A DNA stretch of 64,000 bases from Icerya purchasi (taxonomy: Eukaryota; Arthropoda; Insecta; Hemiptera; Monophlebidae). Below are positions 1 to 10,520 of this stretch, piece by piece. Location of the stretch: the NCBI GenBank assembly GCA_039619475.1, contig CM077116.1, positions 371,160,294 to 371,224,293 on the forward strand, given 5' to 3'. Numbering within the stretch: position 1 is the stretch's first letter; the number at the start of each line of letters is the position of its first letter. The notes beneath the pieces are model-generated. The model did not search any database. It had not been told where the DNA came from and saw only the letters and a program-made list of their open reading frames with translations. Position numbers and translations under genes: made by a program.

Positions 1-367
1 CGAGCTCCTTCAAAATGTTACACCACACGATGAAGGGGACTGAAGGCGATCGAAGTAGCGCTGGAGTACATTACTCAACATGAAGAAGCGTCACCGGCTG
101 ATATCATTTGTTTACGCAAGTGGCGAGATATATCGGCATGGAAGAGAATGCGCGAAAGACACACACAGACCTTAATCGCAGACTTCTTTAAAAACTAGTT
201 AATGTGTACCGCCGTAAGTTAATTTTCATGTTTACTTTTTTATTAAGAGATAAGTTAATTTTCATTTTTTCATGTAATTTAAAGTATTTAACCTTGAACT
301 CCGGCATATCCGAATTTTTCCCTATCCAGCGGCTGGCTGCCCAATTAATCCGGAAAATCGCAAGTCG

Positions 368-369
<2 letters not shown>

Positions 370-427
<58 letters not shown>

Positions 428-442
428 TATATACATATATAT
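370..442. repeat. (AT)n microsatellite
   Basis: About 25 AT units followed by an imperfect CA/TA stretch. It abuts the left end of hairpin-repeat copy 1. The open frames that cross it on both strands are only read-through of the Tyr-Ile repeat and are not genes. Confidence 0.95.
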
Positions 443-771
443 AACTCGGCCATTTTGGCCTCGCAAGGGGCTCTGCTCCTTGACCCCTCTTGCTTTCATT
501 TCCATCTCTTTCTCTTCTATAGTTCGTATAAAATGATCAAAATTTACAACGTAATTCTTACTGGCATCAACACAAAAAGAAAAATAACATAAACACAAAA
601 ATCCAGTTCTAACATTTAACTTTCATTACATAAAATTGTGATATTTTTTAAATAACAATAACAAAAATCCTATTTTATATAACAATCGTTACATAAAATT
701 GAGACATTTTGCGTTATATAAAATTGGGACATTTTTTCTAATGGGGGGTAGCCTAAGAATTACGTTGTAAT
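443..771 (+). mobile_element. Hairpin repeat, copy 1 (unclassified, MITE-like)
   Basis: First of three clear copies of one repeat family (others at 17960-18403 and 33969-36026). Order: (AT)n tract; palindrome GGCCATTTTGGCC at 448-460; GC-rich stem-loop at 464-482 (8 bp arms, 3 nt loop, one mismatch); about 60 bp of spacer; then a segment bounded by the 17 bp inverted repeats TTACAACGTAATTCTTA (544-560) and its exact complement (754-770). Motifs like GGGACATTTT and GTTACATAAAATT recur inside. The inverted repeats are typical of a non-autonomous DNA transposon, but the conserved ~100 bp to their left and the microsatellite are shared by all copies, so the mobile unit is larger than the inverted-repeat core. 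A short frame on the minus strand is partly conserved between copies, which is expected of related repeats and is no proof of coding. Superfamily not recognised. Confidence 0.75.
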
Positions 772-1079
772 TAATATATATGTGTGTAAACTGGTCCCAC
801 TGGGAAACAGCTTTAAGGATTTTGATGAAATTTAAAAATTAAGGGGTTTTAAAGAGTCTAGATAAATCGATTGGTCGAGGTGTTATTGTCGAAAAAATTC
901 TACGAAACAATTAAGTTGCAAAAGATAAGCAACTGTGTTTAAACGTTTAAAGTGATCATCGTATTTTTAGGATTAATTACGAAGTAAGCGAAACGCTTAT
1001 TTACACCACGGGTAAAAAAGAATGAATTTATTTACCAATTGTTTTAAAAAATAGGTAAAAGAATAATTTCTTGATGAAT

Positions 1080-2449
1080 TACATTTGCTTACACACTTCA
1101 TACAACGAATTTAAATATTATGTTCGTTCCATTCTGGATTACTGCTGTTATATTTATGGTAATTCTCCCAGACTTTCTAAGCTCGATCGCGTCTCCAAAA
1201 TACTTGCTTCCGTTTTTTTGTCTTGGAACTCGGAAATCTCCTATCCCCGCTATTCAAGCTGAAACTTATATTCCTCCACTTTTTATTCGACGTTACTGTT
1301 TAGGTTACCGTTTTCTCATTAAACGTCTGCCTGCCTCTTCTTCCTCAATTATTCCTTTTTATTTACTTATCTTACGCGATTGGCGATTTCACGTTAATAA
1401 AACACCAATTCTGTCGTCTCCGACTAATTTTCACCATATATCTATACTCACGATAAGCTCCTCCATATTTTTCCTTCAATTTTTCTTCCTTCTTTCATCC
1501 GATTAATTGCTTTTATTCCCATGTTCCTCCTAAACCCGTTCTATACCATTTCGTTAAATCGTAATTATTACAAACTCTAAACTCTCGGTTTTCTACCTAC
1601 GTCCCAATCTACACTGACGCTTACAAGGGTCCAAGTGGAAATTGTTTGTCCTCTCCTTTAAATCACTCTGAGTTCTTTAAACTTCCTTCCTTCTGTTCAG
1701 TCTTCTGTGCCGAGTCCATTGCTGTCCTATATGCTCTTCTCTTCATCAGATCTTCAAACGTCTCTCGTAGAGCGCGTTACGGGCTATTGCATCTCCTTTG
1801 TCTTCCCACTCTACCCCGATCACGTAATCCTTTTTATGCGTTTCTTGATTCAAGATTTCTTCTTATTTAATCCAGATTGATTTTTTATGGATTCCTGGTC
1901 ACTACGGAATAGAAGTCAATGAGTTTGTTGACACATTAGCTCGGCTGTCTTCTACTTCCGGCAGATTTCTTACTATACATAACCATCCGTCAATATTATT
2001 TTTTGTCTACTGCGGCGCATTACAAATTGTGGTTCAACTCCTACTCCTCCTCATTCTGTAACCCGGATTCTTTTTATTTGTCCATCCAACCTTTCATCGC
2101 TTTTCCGGTTCTCTTTCGCGCCATCACCATATTGTCCTCTACATTCCTCCAACAGTCACTTTGTATGTAATCCTGATCACATAATGTTCGAATGCTCTTT
2201 GCTTTCATTGAAACGATCTTCTTTGCACTCCTTTCTGTGGTCAAGCAGTGTTCCCACTCCTCCTTATATTGTTTCGTTTATTCTTCCCTTCCTTCTACTT
2301 TTGCCATTCAAGCGTTTGATACATTCTTGTTGGATATTTCACGTCGCATAAAAATCTGATTCTCTTTCTTCTCCTTTTTCGACTTCTTGGGCCAATGTCC
2401 ATGTTGACAAACGCATTGGTGGCAGGGGGGATGATAAAAAAAAAAAAAA
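1080..2449 (+). pseudogene. LINE family A, copy 1: 3' part of RT plus RNase H, decayed
   Basis: 5'-truncated non-LTR retrotransposon. Read across frames it gives, in order: the end of the RT domain (VRSILDYCCYIYGN...LDRV near 1120-1190); a PPLFIRRYCLGYRFLIKRL stretch near 1275-1330 that matches the conserved PPL-LRR region of R1/I-type elements; an RNase H start (YTDAYKGPSG near 1610) with the acidic second motif FCAESIAVLYAL near 1710; and the C-terminal RNase H motif WIPGHYGIEVNEFVD near 1890-1930. A 3' untranslated part and an A-run at 2436-2449 end it. At least four stops or frameshifts interrupt it. The RNase H argues for an I-like clade; plain Jockey elements lack one. Seven other copies lie in this window. 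Confidence 0.75.
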
Positions 2450-3262
2450 TTTTTTTTAAATTTTTATAATTCATTGTTAAGATATTTTGGGAATTCTTCG
2501 ATTTCCATTATAAAGTTTCATATCCCTCGCTAGAAGGAAATTATACAGATGCCGACTCTCTTATTTTGCTTTTAAATTGTTTCAGCTCGTTTGTGTTCAC
2601 ATTATAACGCGATGATAATATTCTGTATTTTTCGATGTGCTACGGCAGTGGGAACTTCTAATCGAGCGAAACACCATTAGCTGACAAAAATGAAGAAGCC
2701 AACTTTTTTTTTTTTTTTTTTTTTTTTAATTTCAAAAAATAAAAAATTAAATATTCGCAAAAAAATTTGATATTTAAATTTTGATAAGGGAAATAATCTA
2801 TGTAAACAACAAAAAGAATAAATAAATTAATAAATTAATAAAAGGAATTATTAAGTATTTTTATTTTAAGAACATGTGCATGCCTTCGTTTTGTAATAAA
2901 GAAATTAAAATATCGTTAGAAAATTACAATTAAGAAATCGATTTAATATTACATTAATGTACTTAATTCTAAATTATCGATCTAATAATTATTAGTTCAC
3001 TGGACTGAAGCTTCTGCACCCGTTTTTCGTTTGTCACAGTCGACAGCAGATTTTCGCTGGCAGTACATTTCGCCGAGAGCATTTATAAATGAAACGTGTC
3101 AGTCCATTTTGCCATGATCAAATAGCGATGGCATAGTTACAGTTGTATAACCGTAAATGTGCAGTTTAAGTCGCTCCGCTAAAGTAAAGAAGTGATCAGT
3201 TAAACGCTCGATCTGATTGGCTATTTAGACCGTTGCTATATGTAATGTTTCATAATACGTTC
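2450..3262. other. Gene-free stretch
   Basis: AT-rich sequence with a long T-run at 2704-2728. No coding pattern, RNA gene or repeat end recognised. Confidence 0.6.
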
Positions 3263-3266
3263 TTAA

Positions 3267-5632
3267 CCTTTCGTTGGTCGCGCACCACTTTCTAAACGTC
3301 GATGGTCGCTCGGTGAGGGAATCCCCGCCATGTAAAATTTACTGCGACGTTGCCAGTTTACACGCGGAATTTTGAAACAGTTATAACACTTTTTCAAAGA
3401 TAGTTGGATAACAACATAATACATTAAAAATCAGTTATGTTATTAGTGTTGCCTCTCTCCCTTTGAATTATTCCTCTTTGTTTTTTGCCGATGATATCCT
3501 GCTTTTTTCTTCCACTTCCGATTTTGTAGCCGCTAATGATGCTTTTTTAGTTCGTCTCTTACTGAATTAGATCACTCCCTATCCTTAATTCACCTTTCTA
3601 TTTCCCCTTCTAAGTCTTCGGCTATTGTCTTTTCCCTTCGTCCCTACAATCCTGCCCTGTTTAATCTATCCGTAAATAATATACCTCTTCCTCACGTCAA
3701 CTGTTTCTGCTATCTTGGTATTTTTCTCAATAGTCGGTTGGCATTCTCTAATCACATTGATTATCTTTCCTTTTCTGCTATCAAAAGGCTAAACTTGTTG
3801 AAAGCTCTGCCTTCAACTAAATGGGATGGTGAGCCTTACATTTTAATCTCTTTGTACAAAGCCATTGTTCGTTCCAAACTAAATCCCGTTTTTCTAAATT
3901 GGACATTATCCGAAATTCGTGTCTTGGGCTTTGTCTCGGTGCGCTAAAGTCTACTCAAATTCTAGCAATTCTTGCGGAATGTAACACACCACCCCTGTCC
4001 CTTCGTAGATTTTATTTAGGCTATCGTTTTCTCATCAAACGTTTTCCACTCACGTTCCCTACTCTTATTCATTCCTATCTTTCCATTTATAAGGACTCGC
4101 GTTTTACACCTAGGAAAATCCCTGTTTTGGCTCTCATTTCTCTTCGCCTTGGTTCCTTTCGGTCTTACACAATTTCAAGTAATAATCTCCATTTTTTCTC
4201 CTTTAGCTTTGCCGATATCTGCCATGCCCCTAAAGTTTCTTTTTTACCTTAATTTTCTAAACCCCTTCCGCGAGAAATAATTCAACAGGAATTCTACAGC
4301 ACCGTCAATTCCCAATTCCCATCGCATGTAACCATTTTCACGGATGGTTCCAGGGGACCTCATGGTGTTGGAGCTCCTTTTATCCTTCCGGATTTAAACT
4401 TATCTGAATCATTTCGTCTTCCTTTTTTCTGTTCTAACTTTATAAACGAATTAATGTCTATCCTACGCTCGATTATCTTCGTTTCCTCCAGTCGTCAGTT
4501 TCCTAATTATTTGATTATTTCAGACTTTATGAGTGTTCTTCAAGCGATCAGTTTCCCTTTTCCTGATCACTCTCCCGATTTCACGCTGTCTTGTCCATTT
4601 TCTTTCTTCTCACTACTCCATTCGTATTGATTTGCTGTGGGTTCCCAGCCACATAGGAATTAAAGGTAATGAGATGGCGGATTCCTTGGTTCGAGTTGTT
4701 ACTTCCTCTCGTTCCCTTTTTAAAAAAGTCCCATCTTCCAATTTGAATTCCCTATGCATTAAGTTCCATTTCAAACTTTAGTCAGATAGTTACCCCTCCT
4801 CCTTTCGTAACGATCAATCCTTTTGTCTATCTGTACAACCTAATCTTCCTTCTAATACCCGGTGTTCTTGGAGTTACTTTAACTTCCCCGTTCTGTTGTC
4901 ACTTCTATGATTCGCTTGCGTTTCGATCATTCGGCTCTCCCTTCCTCTCGTTTTCGCTATTCCCATGTCTCCTTTCTAAATTGTCCTCTCCACCATAACG
5001 AAGCGGTGGTTTGTGACGCCAATCACATCTTTTTTGAATGTTCATTCCTTTCTGTCGAACGTTGTATTCTATATTTTTGTTTACTCAAACTCAAACTCCC
5101 TACTCCTTATTGTGCATCTTATATTCTGTCCTAATTTCATTCATTGGTTTCTTTATACTGTCTATATTTGATCGTATCAAAATCTAACTGACGGCTCTTT
5201 TCTTTCTTGTTGGTTCCGGGTGTAGATCCTTAGCTGGCATGCCCAAGGGAAAAAAAACAGAATTAAAATTTCTTTATTTAACGAGATTTTATATTATCAT
5301 TTATAAAATTATTAATTAATTAATGAATATTGAAAAATACTTATTATTCTAATTATTTTTCTACATATTTGGCAACGTTGCGAACAAAATTTTACCTGCG
5401 ATTGTGGTCGCGCAGTGAGGGAATCGCCGTGATTTCACGGTCCACTCATAATAAAAAATTATTATAAAAAAAACTAAAGTAATTACAACTATATAAATAT
5501 TTTAGATCGACTTATGACATTTCAATACATGATCAGCTTAACTATTTTATGTAAATTATAAGTAGTTTGTTAAATAGTTACATTAAAAAAAAAAAAAGGC
5601 GGGGATTCCCTCATAGTGCGACTAACGAAAGG
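3267..5632. mobile_element. TTAA-flanked terminal-inverted-repeat element (piggyBac-type), split by a LINE
   Basis: The left end reads TTAA (3263-3266) then CCTTTCGTTGGTCGCGC; the right end is the inverse, CCTTTCGTTAGTCGCAC on the minus strand, followed by TTAA (5633-5636). The 17 bp ends agree at 15 positions. A subterminal block (AGGGAATCCCCGCC... TTTTAC...CGTTGCC) occurs inverted near 3318-3355 and again at 5373-5430, with a further piece at 5598-5612. TTAA target duplication and CCTTT-type ends are the hallmark of piggyBac-like elements and their MITEs. No transposase can be read. Outside the nested LINE only about 550 bp remain, so this was probably a non-autonomous element before the LINE landed in it. 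Confidence 0.75.
3440..5257 (+). pseudogene. LINE family A, copy 2, nested in the TTAA element
   Basis: The longest family A copy here. Domains in order across frames: RT catalytic motif FFADDILLF near 3475-3505; RT thumb region with YLGIFLNSRLAFSNHID near 3710-3760; PPLSLRRFYLGYRFLIKRF near 3990-4050; RNase H with FTDGSRGPHGVGAPF near 4330-4380, the acid-containing FINELMSIL near 4440, SDFMSVLQAIS near 4520-4555 and WVPSHIGIKGNEMADSLV near 4635-4695; then a C-terminal Cys/His finger near 4980-5050 (CPLHHNE...CDANHIFFECS). The A-run at 5250-5257 marks the 3' end. Multiple stops and shifts make it non-functional. It starts inside the RT domain, as expected of 5' truncation during target-primed reverse transcription. 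No clear target duplication found. Confidence 0.8.
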
Positions 5633-5639
5633 TTAATGA

Positions 5640-6169
5640 CTTGCTAATGTTGGAGAAGTACTCATAGCGCCGGGCGAACAAAGAATTCAACTACTGCTGG
5701 ACACTCTTACACGTTAAGCATTTTTCGGACGACTTCTGACGGTTCCACTGGCAAGTTTTAAAAGCTGTTTCTTGGGTTGAGTTAATCTCTGCTGCTGGGC
5801 TACAGAAGTACTGGTAGATTTCTTTCACTTCGGCGTGTGACTAGAAAAAGCGGACGATTTGCCACTAACGCTAGGATAGCTGGCTAAAAAATAATACATC
5901 TCTAATCGTCAAGTAAAGTTGCAATTTTTTAAGAAAATTTTGAAATTTATTTCTGGAAAAAAATATCGTAATCATACATATTTAATAAACGTAAAATTTT
6001 GGAAAATGTGTGTTTTTTGTTAGTTTTTATTATTTTTTTATTTTCTAACGAACATCAATGCATCAGAACACCGGCATATTCTTAAAAGTGATCTTGCAGC
6101 TGATTTAATTATATTTAATAATACGATTTGGCCACTAAAAAAAAAACAAAAAAAAACACACGTATATAT

Positions 6170-6218
<49 letters not shown>

Positions 6219-7540
6219 TATGCATGTATATAGAATACAGTTTATAGAGAGAAATTTATCGTTTGTAAATGTTCGGTTTTAATAAAGTTACATTTTTCCT
6301 GTCAGGATAATACGAAGAACCAGGTAAAATAATTTCGCTATTTACTCAACTTAATTATCGGTGGTCTCAATGGATTTAGCTCAGTTGTTTTTTACATCTG
6401 CTTTTTTAATAAACCGAATGACATTTTAGCCGTTTTCGTTCCAGCGAACAGGAATTAATTAGATGCAAATTAGGAAATGACCACGATCGCACAATCTGAT
6501 TTATTATGGCGATAAACGAGTTTAACGAAATTATTAATCATTATTATTAAACGGTGTTGTTGTTGTTGTTATTATTCAAGGAAAAAAATTGAAAAATCTA
6601 AACAAACCCGTTTTTGCCCGCAACTTTCTTGGAAGTAACTTTCAAGATTTCCGTTTTATCTGCGAAATGAAAACAGCCGGCAACCGACGTGGAAAAAGAA
6701 AAAAAGGGTTAACAAGGCGAAACACAGAACGATTATTGTTGTAAGGCTTGAATTTTCCCAATCCGATTATGTAAGTATTCGATGAAACTAAGCGCACTTT
6801 ACCTGTATAAAAATGCCAGCCTATTACGATTATTTTTGTCAGAATCACTACAAATACCAGCGACTGCCACCGTTTAAATGCTAGAGCTGTCCTTTACCAC
6901 GTTTAATTTACCTGCTAGCAGACACTTAACTAAAACTATCGAGCCCGTCTAATAATTCGATGTAGAAGTCGACAAATTTCATGCCGAGCTAAGCGATTAT
7001 TACGATGGTTCGAAGTCGACGAATACTTTTCGTGATTAGTTAAAATTCGTTTGACTGTGTTTTTGGTGTGAAGTTTAAAATCATCCGATTAGCATCGATC
7101 TGGTGTTATTTTTATTTATACTTATTTATATGTATTTATTTGTTGTTTTTTTGTGAGGGGGAATTAGAGGTGTTGCAAAATAAAAACGATAAAAATTATT
7201 TATTATTTAACGTTATAGGTTACCAATGTTCAAGTGGACGTGTCGGCAATGTTACCTCAAATAAAATTTCGCTTTCTAAGATTTTACTCTGACACGCGCA
7301 TTGAGCTTTTAAAATTACATTTGTAAAAATTGATTTCCCTTACATTTGCTTTTTTTATTACTTTTTTTTTCAAAATCGAGCGCGGCCAACTGTGTTTTTC
7401 GCGGATATTTGCAGAAATTTCATAAATCCCCGGCATGAAACATACAGTAAAAATAAATAAAAAAAGAATTACTTACTGATGATTTATTTTCTCGCTGACT
7501 AAATTTAAAATTTGAAAGCGCAATAAAAGAAATACTCGAG
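5640..7540. other. Gene-free stretch with an (AT)n microsatellite
   Basis: Nothing coding recognised. A (TA)n tract lies at 6161-6216, preceded by A-rich sequence, and a short (GTT)n/(ATT)n run near 6553-6575. Open frames at 6642-6848 (minus) and 7068-7292 (plus) are short, AT-driven and match nothing I know. Confidence 0.6.
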
Positions 7541-7544
7541 CTAA

Positions 7545-7815
7545 TAATCACGTGGAAGGCAATGGCAAACCACCACGTATAATATGCGCGCGCTAGGTCA
7601 GTACACGGCAGACACACACGGGACTGCACTTGTATATGCCGATATAAATCAAATGATTACTAATCAGTTCCGAATGTAGTCTTGCATGTGTACACCTGCG
7701 TTGCATATAATAATTGCCTGGTACACAACCTATATCGGTACAGCTAAAAGTGTACGAATAGGTTGCGCCAACGCGCTATGTAGCGTACGGCACCTTGAGA
7801 AGAAGAAGAATCAAT
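7545..7815 (+). repeat. Possible LINE/SINE 3'-tail fragment
   Basis: Contains GGAAGGCAATGGCAAACC at about 7554-7571, a motif I associate with 3' regions of some animal retroelements, and ends 240 bp later in CACCTTGAGAAGAAGAAGAA, a short (AGA)n tail such as RTE-like elements often carry. No coding part is visible. The assignment rests on those two features only. Confidence 0.3.
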
Positions 7816-8478
7816 AAGCGGGAAAAAATCGTAAAAATACGTCGAACCGCCGATTTATTGACTAATGTTATAAATTAGAGTGACTGATAGAGAACAGGAA
7901 TCTATCTGAAGTCAACGGCCGACTCGGAGACGAATAGAGAACATTAATTCTCGTAAATTAGCCGAAATAACGCGATGACCGATTTCGCGGGAAATTATGA
8001 AATTTCTCGCCCAACTTGCAAAATCCCAAACTATTATACGCGTTGGTCCACTCAAAACTCGATCTTGGCTAATGCAAATAGAGGATAGCATAGATTGGCG
8101 TAAACTGCATTCTCAGATCGTACATTCAATAAATCTATAAACGCAGAGATGCCCGAGATCTGAAAGCGTACCGCTAGATGGAAGTGGACTCTAGATTAGT
8201 CGTCAGGATTTTTTGTTTACACATTGAAACAATAATAATTTCCAATTTCAATAGATCGCACTGTTGGCACGTATCCACATCAAAGTATAACGATGTTTGA
8301 TGTGCATTCAAGAAAACCTATGTGTATAATATTCCCTTATAAAAAGATAATAAGTACATATTCACGCGAGGGGCATTTTGCGTTTGATTTATAATTCAAA
8401 GAATATGAAAATCCTCCGCTAAGATCGTAATTTTATATTTACGTATTTAATATAATATACATGGCGCGTGTCTCTGTG
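7816..8478. other. Gene-free stretch
   Basis: No coding pattern or repeat boundary recognised between the putative retroelement tail and hAT copy 1. Confidence 0.55.
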
Positions 8479-8486
8479 CATACACG

Positions 8487-8776
8487 TAAGCCAGTCCACG
8501 AGCCCACGGAGGGGGGCAAGATGATAGAAAGAGGATATGAGTTATAGGAAAAATAAAATTTATAAGTTGTAAAGGCTTAATTTTTTATTAAACAAGAATC
8601 TTAATTAAAACATAATTTTCGCGGGTTTCTGGCAAATTGTTCCACTACTTTATTATAAAAGTCTTCCAAATTGTACATGATTGCGCGCCTATAAATGCTC
8701 ATCATGGCCAGTTGATTAAAAAGTTTCAAGGCTTCAGGGGTGGCAGTCCCCCCGGATCCCGCTAACAACGCCCATG
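8487..8776 (-). mobile_element. hAT-type non-autonomous element, copy 1
   Basis: 290 bp, reverse orientation relative to copies 2 and 3. The right end reads CATGGGCGTTGTTAGC on the minus strand; the left end is a degraded TAAGCCAGTCCACGAGC. The flanks CATACACG (8479-8486) and TATACACG (8777-8784) are an 8 bp target duplication with one change, the diagnostic length for hAT. The interior carries a minus-strand frame at 8601-8783 containing LFNQLAMMSIYRR and VVEQFARNPRKL, which resembles the C-terminal tail of hAT transposases, so the element looks like an internal-deletion derivative that kept part of the dimerisation region. Confidence 0.8.
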
Positions 8777-9064
8777 TATACACGTATGCATATGTATAAT
8801 GTGTATTTATTTTTTAGCGGCATCTTAAATCGGAAAAAGTAAGGCTGATTTTAAAGAAATCGATCTTCGATCGCGATTTACAGAGGGACATAGTTTTTTT
8901 TATCGTCTAGTGGTATCGAAATGGACCACTTCTCTCTCCTGTCTGAACATGTTGTAAAGTAAAATTTCAATTAGCGAATCGTAATCGAAAAATAACTGCG
9001 CTAACCCATAGAGAACAACACGATTTTAGTATAATGTTTATTTCTTAAAAATTACGGTAGAACA

Positions 9065-9335
9065 AATGGTCAAGTTGAAATGGAGCTGGTTGGACACGTA
9101 GCACGAAAAGAAGAGGATAATTAGACGAAAACGTTATGGTAGCCAGTGGATATGAAAAGAAAAATAGGTAGAAGGCGTCGTAGTTGGAGCAGCGGGAAGA
9201 AATTGGATAAGGAAGATACGGAAAATGGTTTAAATGCCGAGCCAAAAGAAAAAAGAATAAGAATGACCGGAGTGAATTGGAGAAAGCTCGAATCGAAGTT
9301 AAGCAAATAGTGATGGTAGAGGCTGCAGAAATCTG
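9065..9335 (+). pseudogene. LINE 3'-end remnant (RTE-like C-terminus)
   Basis: Plus-strand translation gives ELVGHVARKEEDN, then a basic stretch MKRKIGRRRRSW and finally MTGVNWRKLESKL before a stop. The order GHVARM - basic GRP-like patch - GxNWxxLAxDR is the usual C-terminus of endonuclease/reverse transcriptase LINEs of the RTE-like group. Several in-frame stops. An imperfect T-run follows at 9338-9371. The longer minus-strand frames here are antisense shadows. Confidence 0.5.
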
Positions 9336-9728
9336 ACGTTTTTTTTGTTTTTGTTTTTTTTTTTTTTTTATAGACAAAAGCGAGATAATTACATATTTCT
9401 AACAAAAGTTCAGAAGAAATCTTTCGGAAAATTTCTCACTTCTTTTGTTTTTTTTTTTTTTTAAATGGAAAACCTTTTTCGGGCAATTAAATTAATCTGA
9501 CGAATCGTTGACTTTGTTGCGACATTACTCGCAAAGGCCACTCTTTCCGTAAGTAAAATCTGACCGAAGAGTATTTTCTTTCCGAATTTTAATTGAGACT
9601 ATTCTAAAGCCCTCCCCCCATTAGATTCACAAATGATTCAATTAACTAGGTAATTTCACTGAATACTACCGAGGAGAAATGTTTGACTGATTTTATTAGG
9701 ATTCCGCGCATATCTAATGTACGGTGGT
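9336..9728. other. Gene-free stretch with T-runs
   Basis: T-rich runs at 9338-9371 and 9444-9463; otherwise featureless. Confidence 0.6.
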
Positions 9729-10520
9729 GTTCAGAAGCGACAAAAATATTTTCAATTAAAGTATACAATAGCTCACGAACAGTTTGAGAAACTTCAAAAT
9801 TGAGTCATAAATTACAACTGAAATTCTCTTTTTAAAACCATATTATATATAGAACACTTGTAAGATAATAAATTACCCCGGGCGGCAACTCGCCCTAAAA
9901 CCGTCGAGAATATATAGTGCGGAATTGGAAATGACCTGAAAAATCACTCTTAAAAAAAATTTATAATTCATCATCGGCTTTAAAAGTGAAATTCAAAATA
10001 CACAAAAACAAAAAACACAGAAGCTTTTTCAAAAAATCAAACAATTACAGTTAAAAGATTATTTAAACCCCGGCCTCTATTTGAGGCACAAACAGTAAAA
10101 AAAAAATAAATAAATAAAAGGTGTTTACGTTATAACCCGAGTAAAAAAGTTGAGGGAACCAAAACGTATCTTAAACATATGCATAAAGGATCGCTTCCTT
10201 TATACGATAGCCGGGCTTACGACTTTAAAATTAGGCTTCCGAGACGCCGAGAAAGCTCGTAGATTTAAAAAAAAATAGTATTTTTTCTTTTTTTTTGCCT
10301 CGCGTATAATATATTGATTTATTGGTTATTTACTGGGAACGAAATGGTGTTTCATTTCCTTAACGAAATTATTGAACGAAAAGTACGAAAGAAACACGAA
10401 AAACCAGGGATTTCGTTGTTTTGAATTTAGTGTACTATGTGAATATAAATATTCTGGTTGTCCTTAAGCTAACACATACGCGTTAACACCCTGAGCCCAT
10501 GAAATGACTGAAATTGTTTT
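9729..10520 (+). repeat. Unclassified dispersed repeat X, copy 1
   Basis: About 790 bp that aligns by eye to 60000-59470 (minus strand; matches the 5' two thirds) and to 62060-62440 (plus strand; matches the 3' half). Shared landmarks in order: CGACAAAAATATT; TAGCTCACGAACAG; CGTCGAGAATAT; GACCTGAAAAATCAC; ACTTTAAAATTAG; GGGAACGAAA; AGCTAACACATACG; CCCATGAAATGA. No coding frame is conserved and no terminal repeats or tail were found, so the class is unknown. Divergence is high, suggesting an old family. Confidence 0.65.

Noticed and set aside
188..598. Overlapping 136- and 110-codon frames on opposite strands
   Set aside because: Both run through the (AT)n tract as Tyr-Ile repeats and otherwise cover hairpin-repeat copy 1; no start context or domain.
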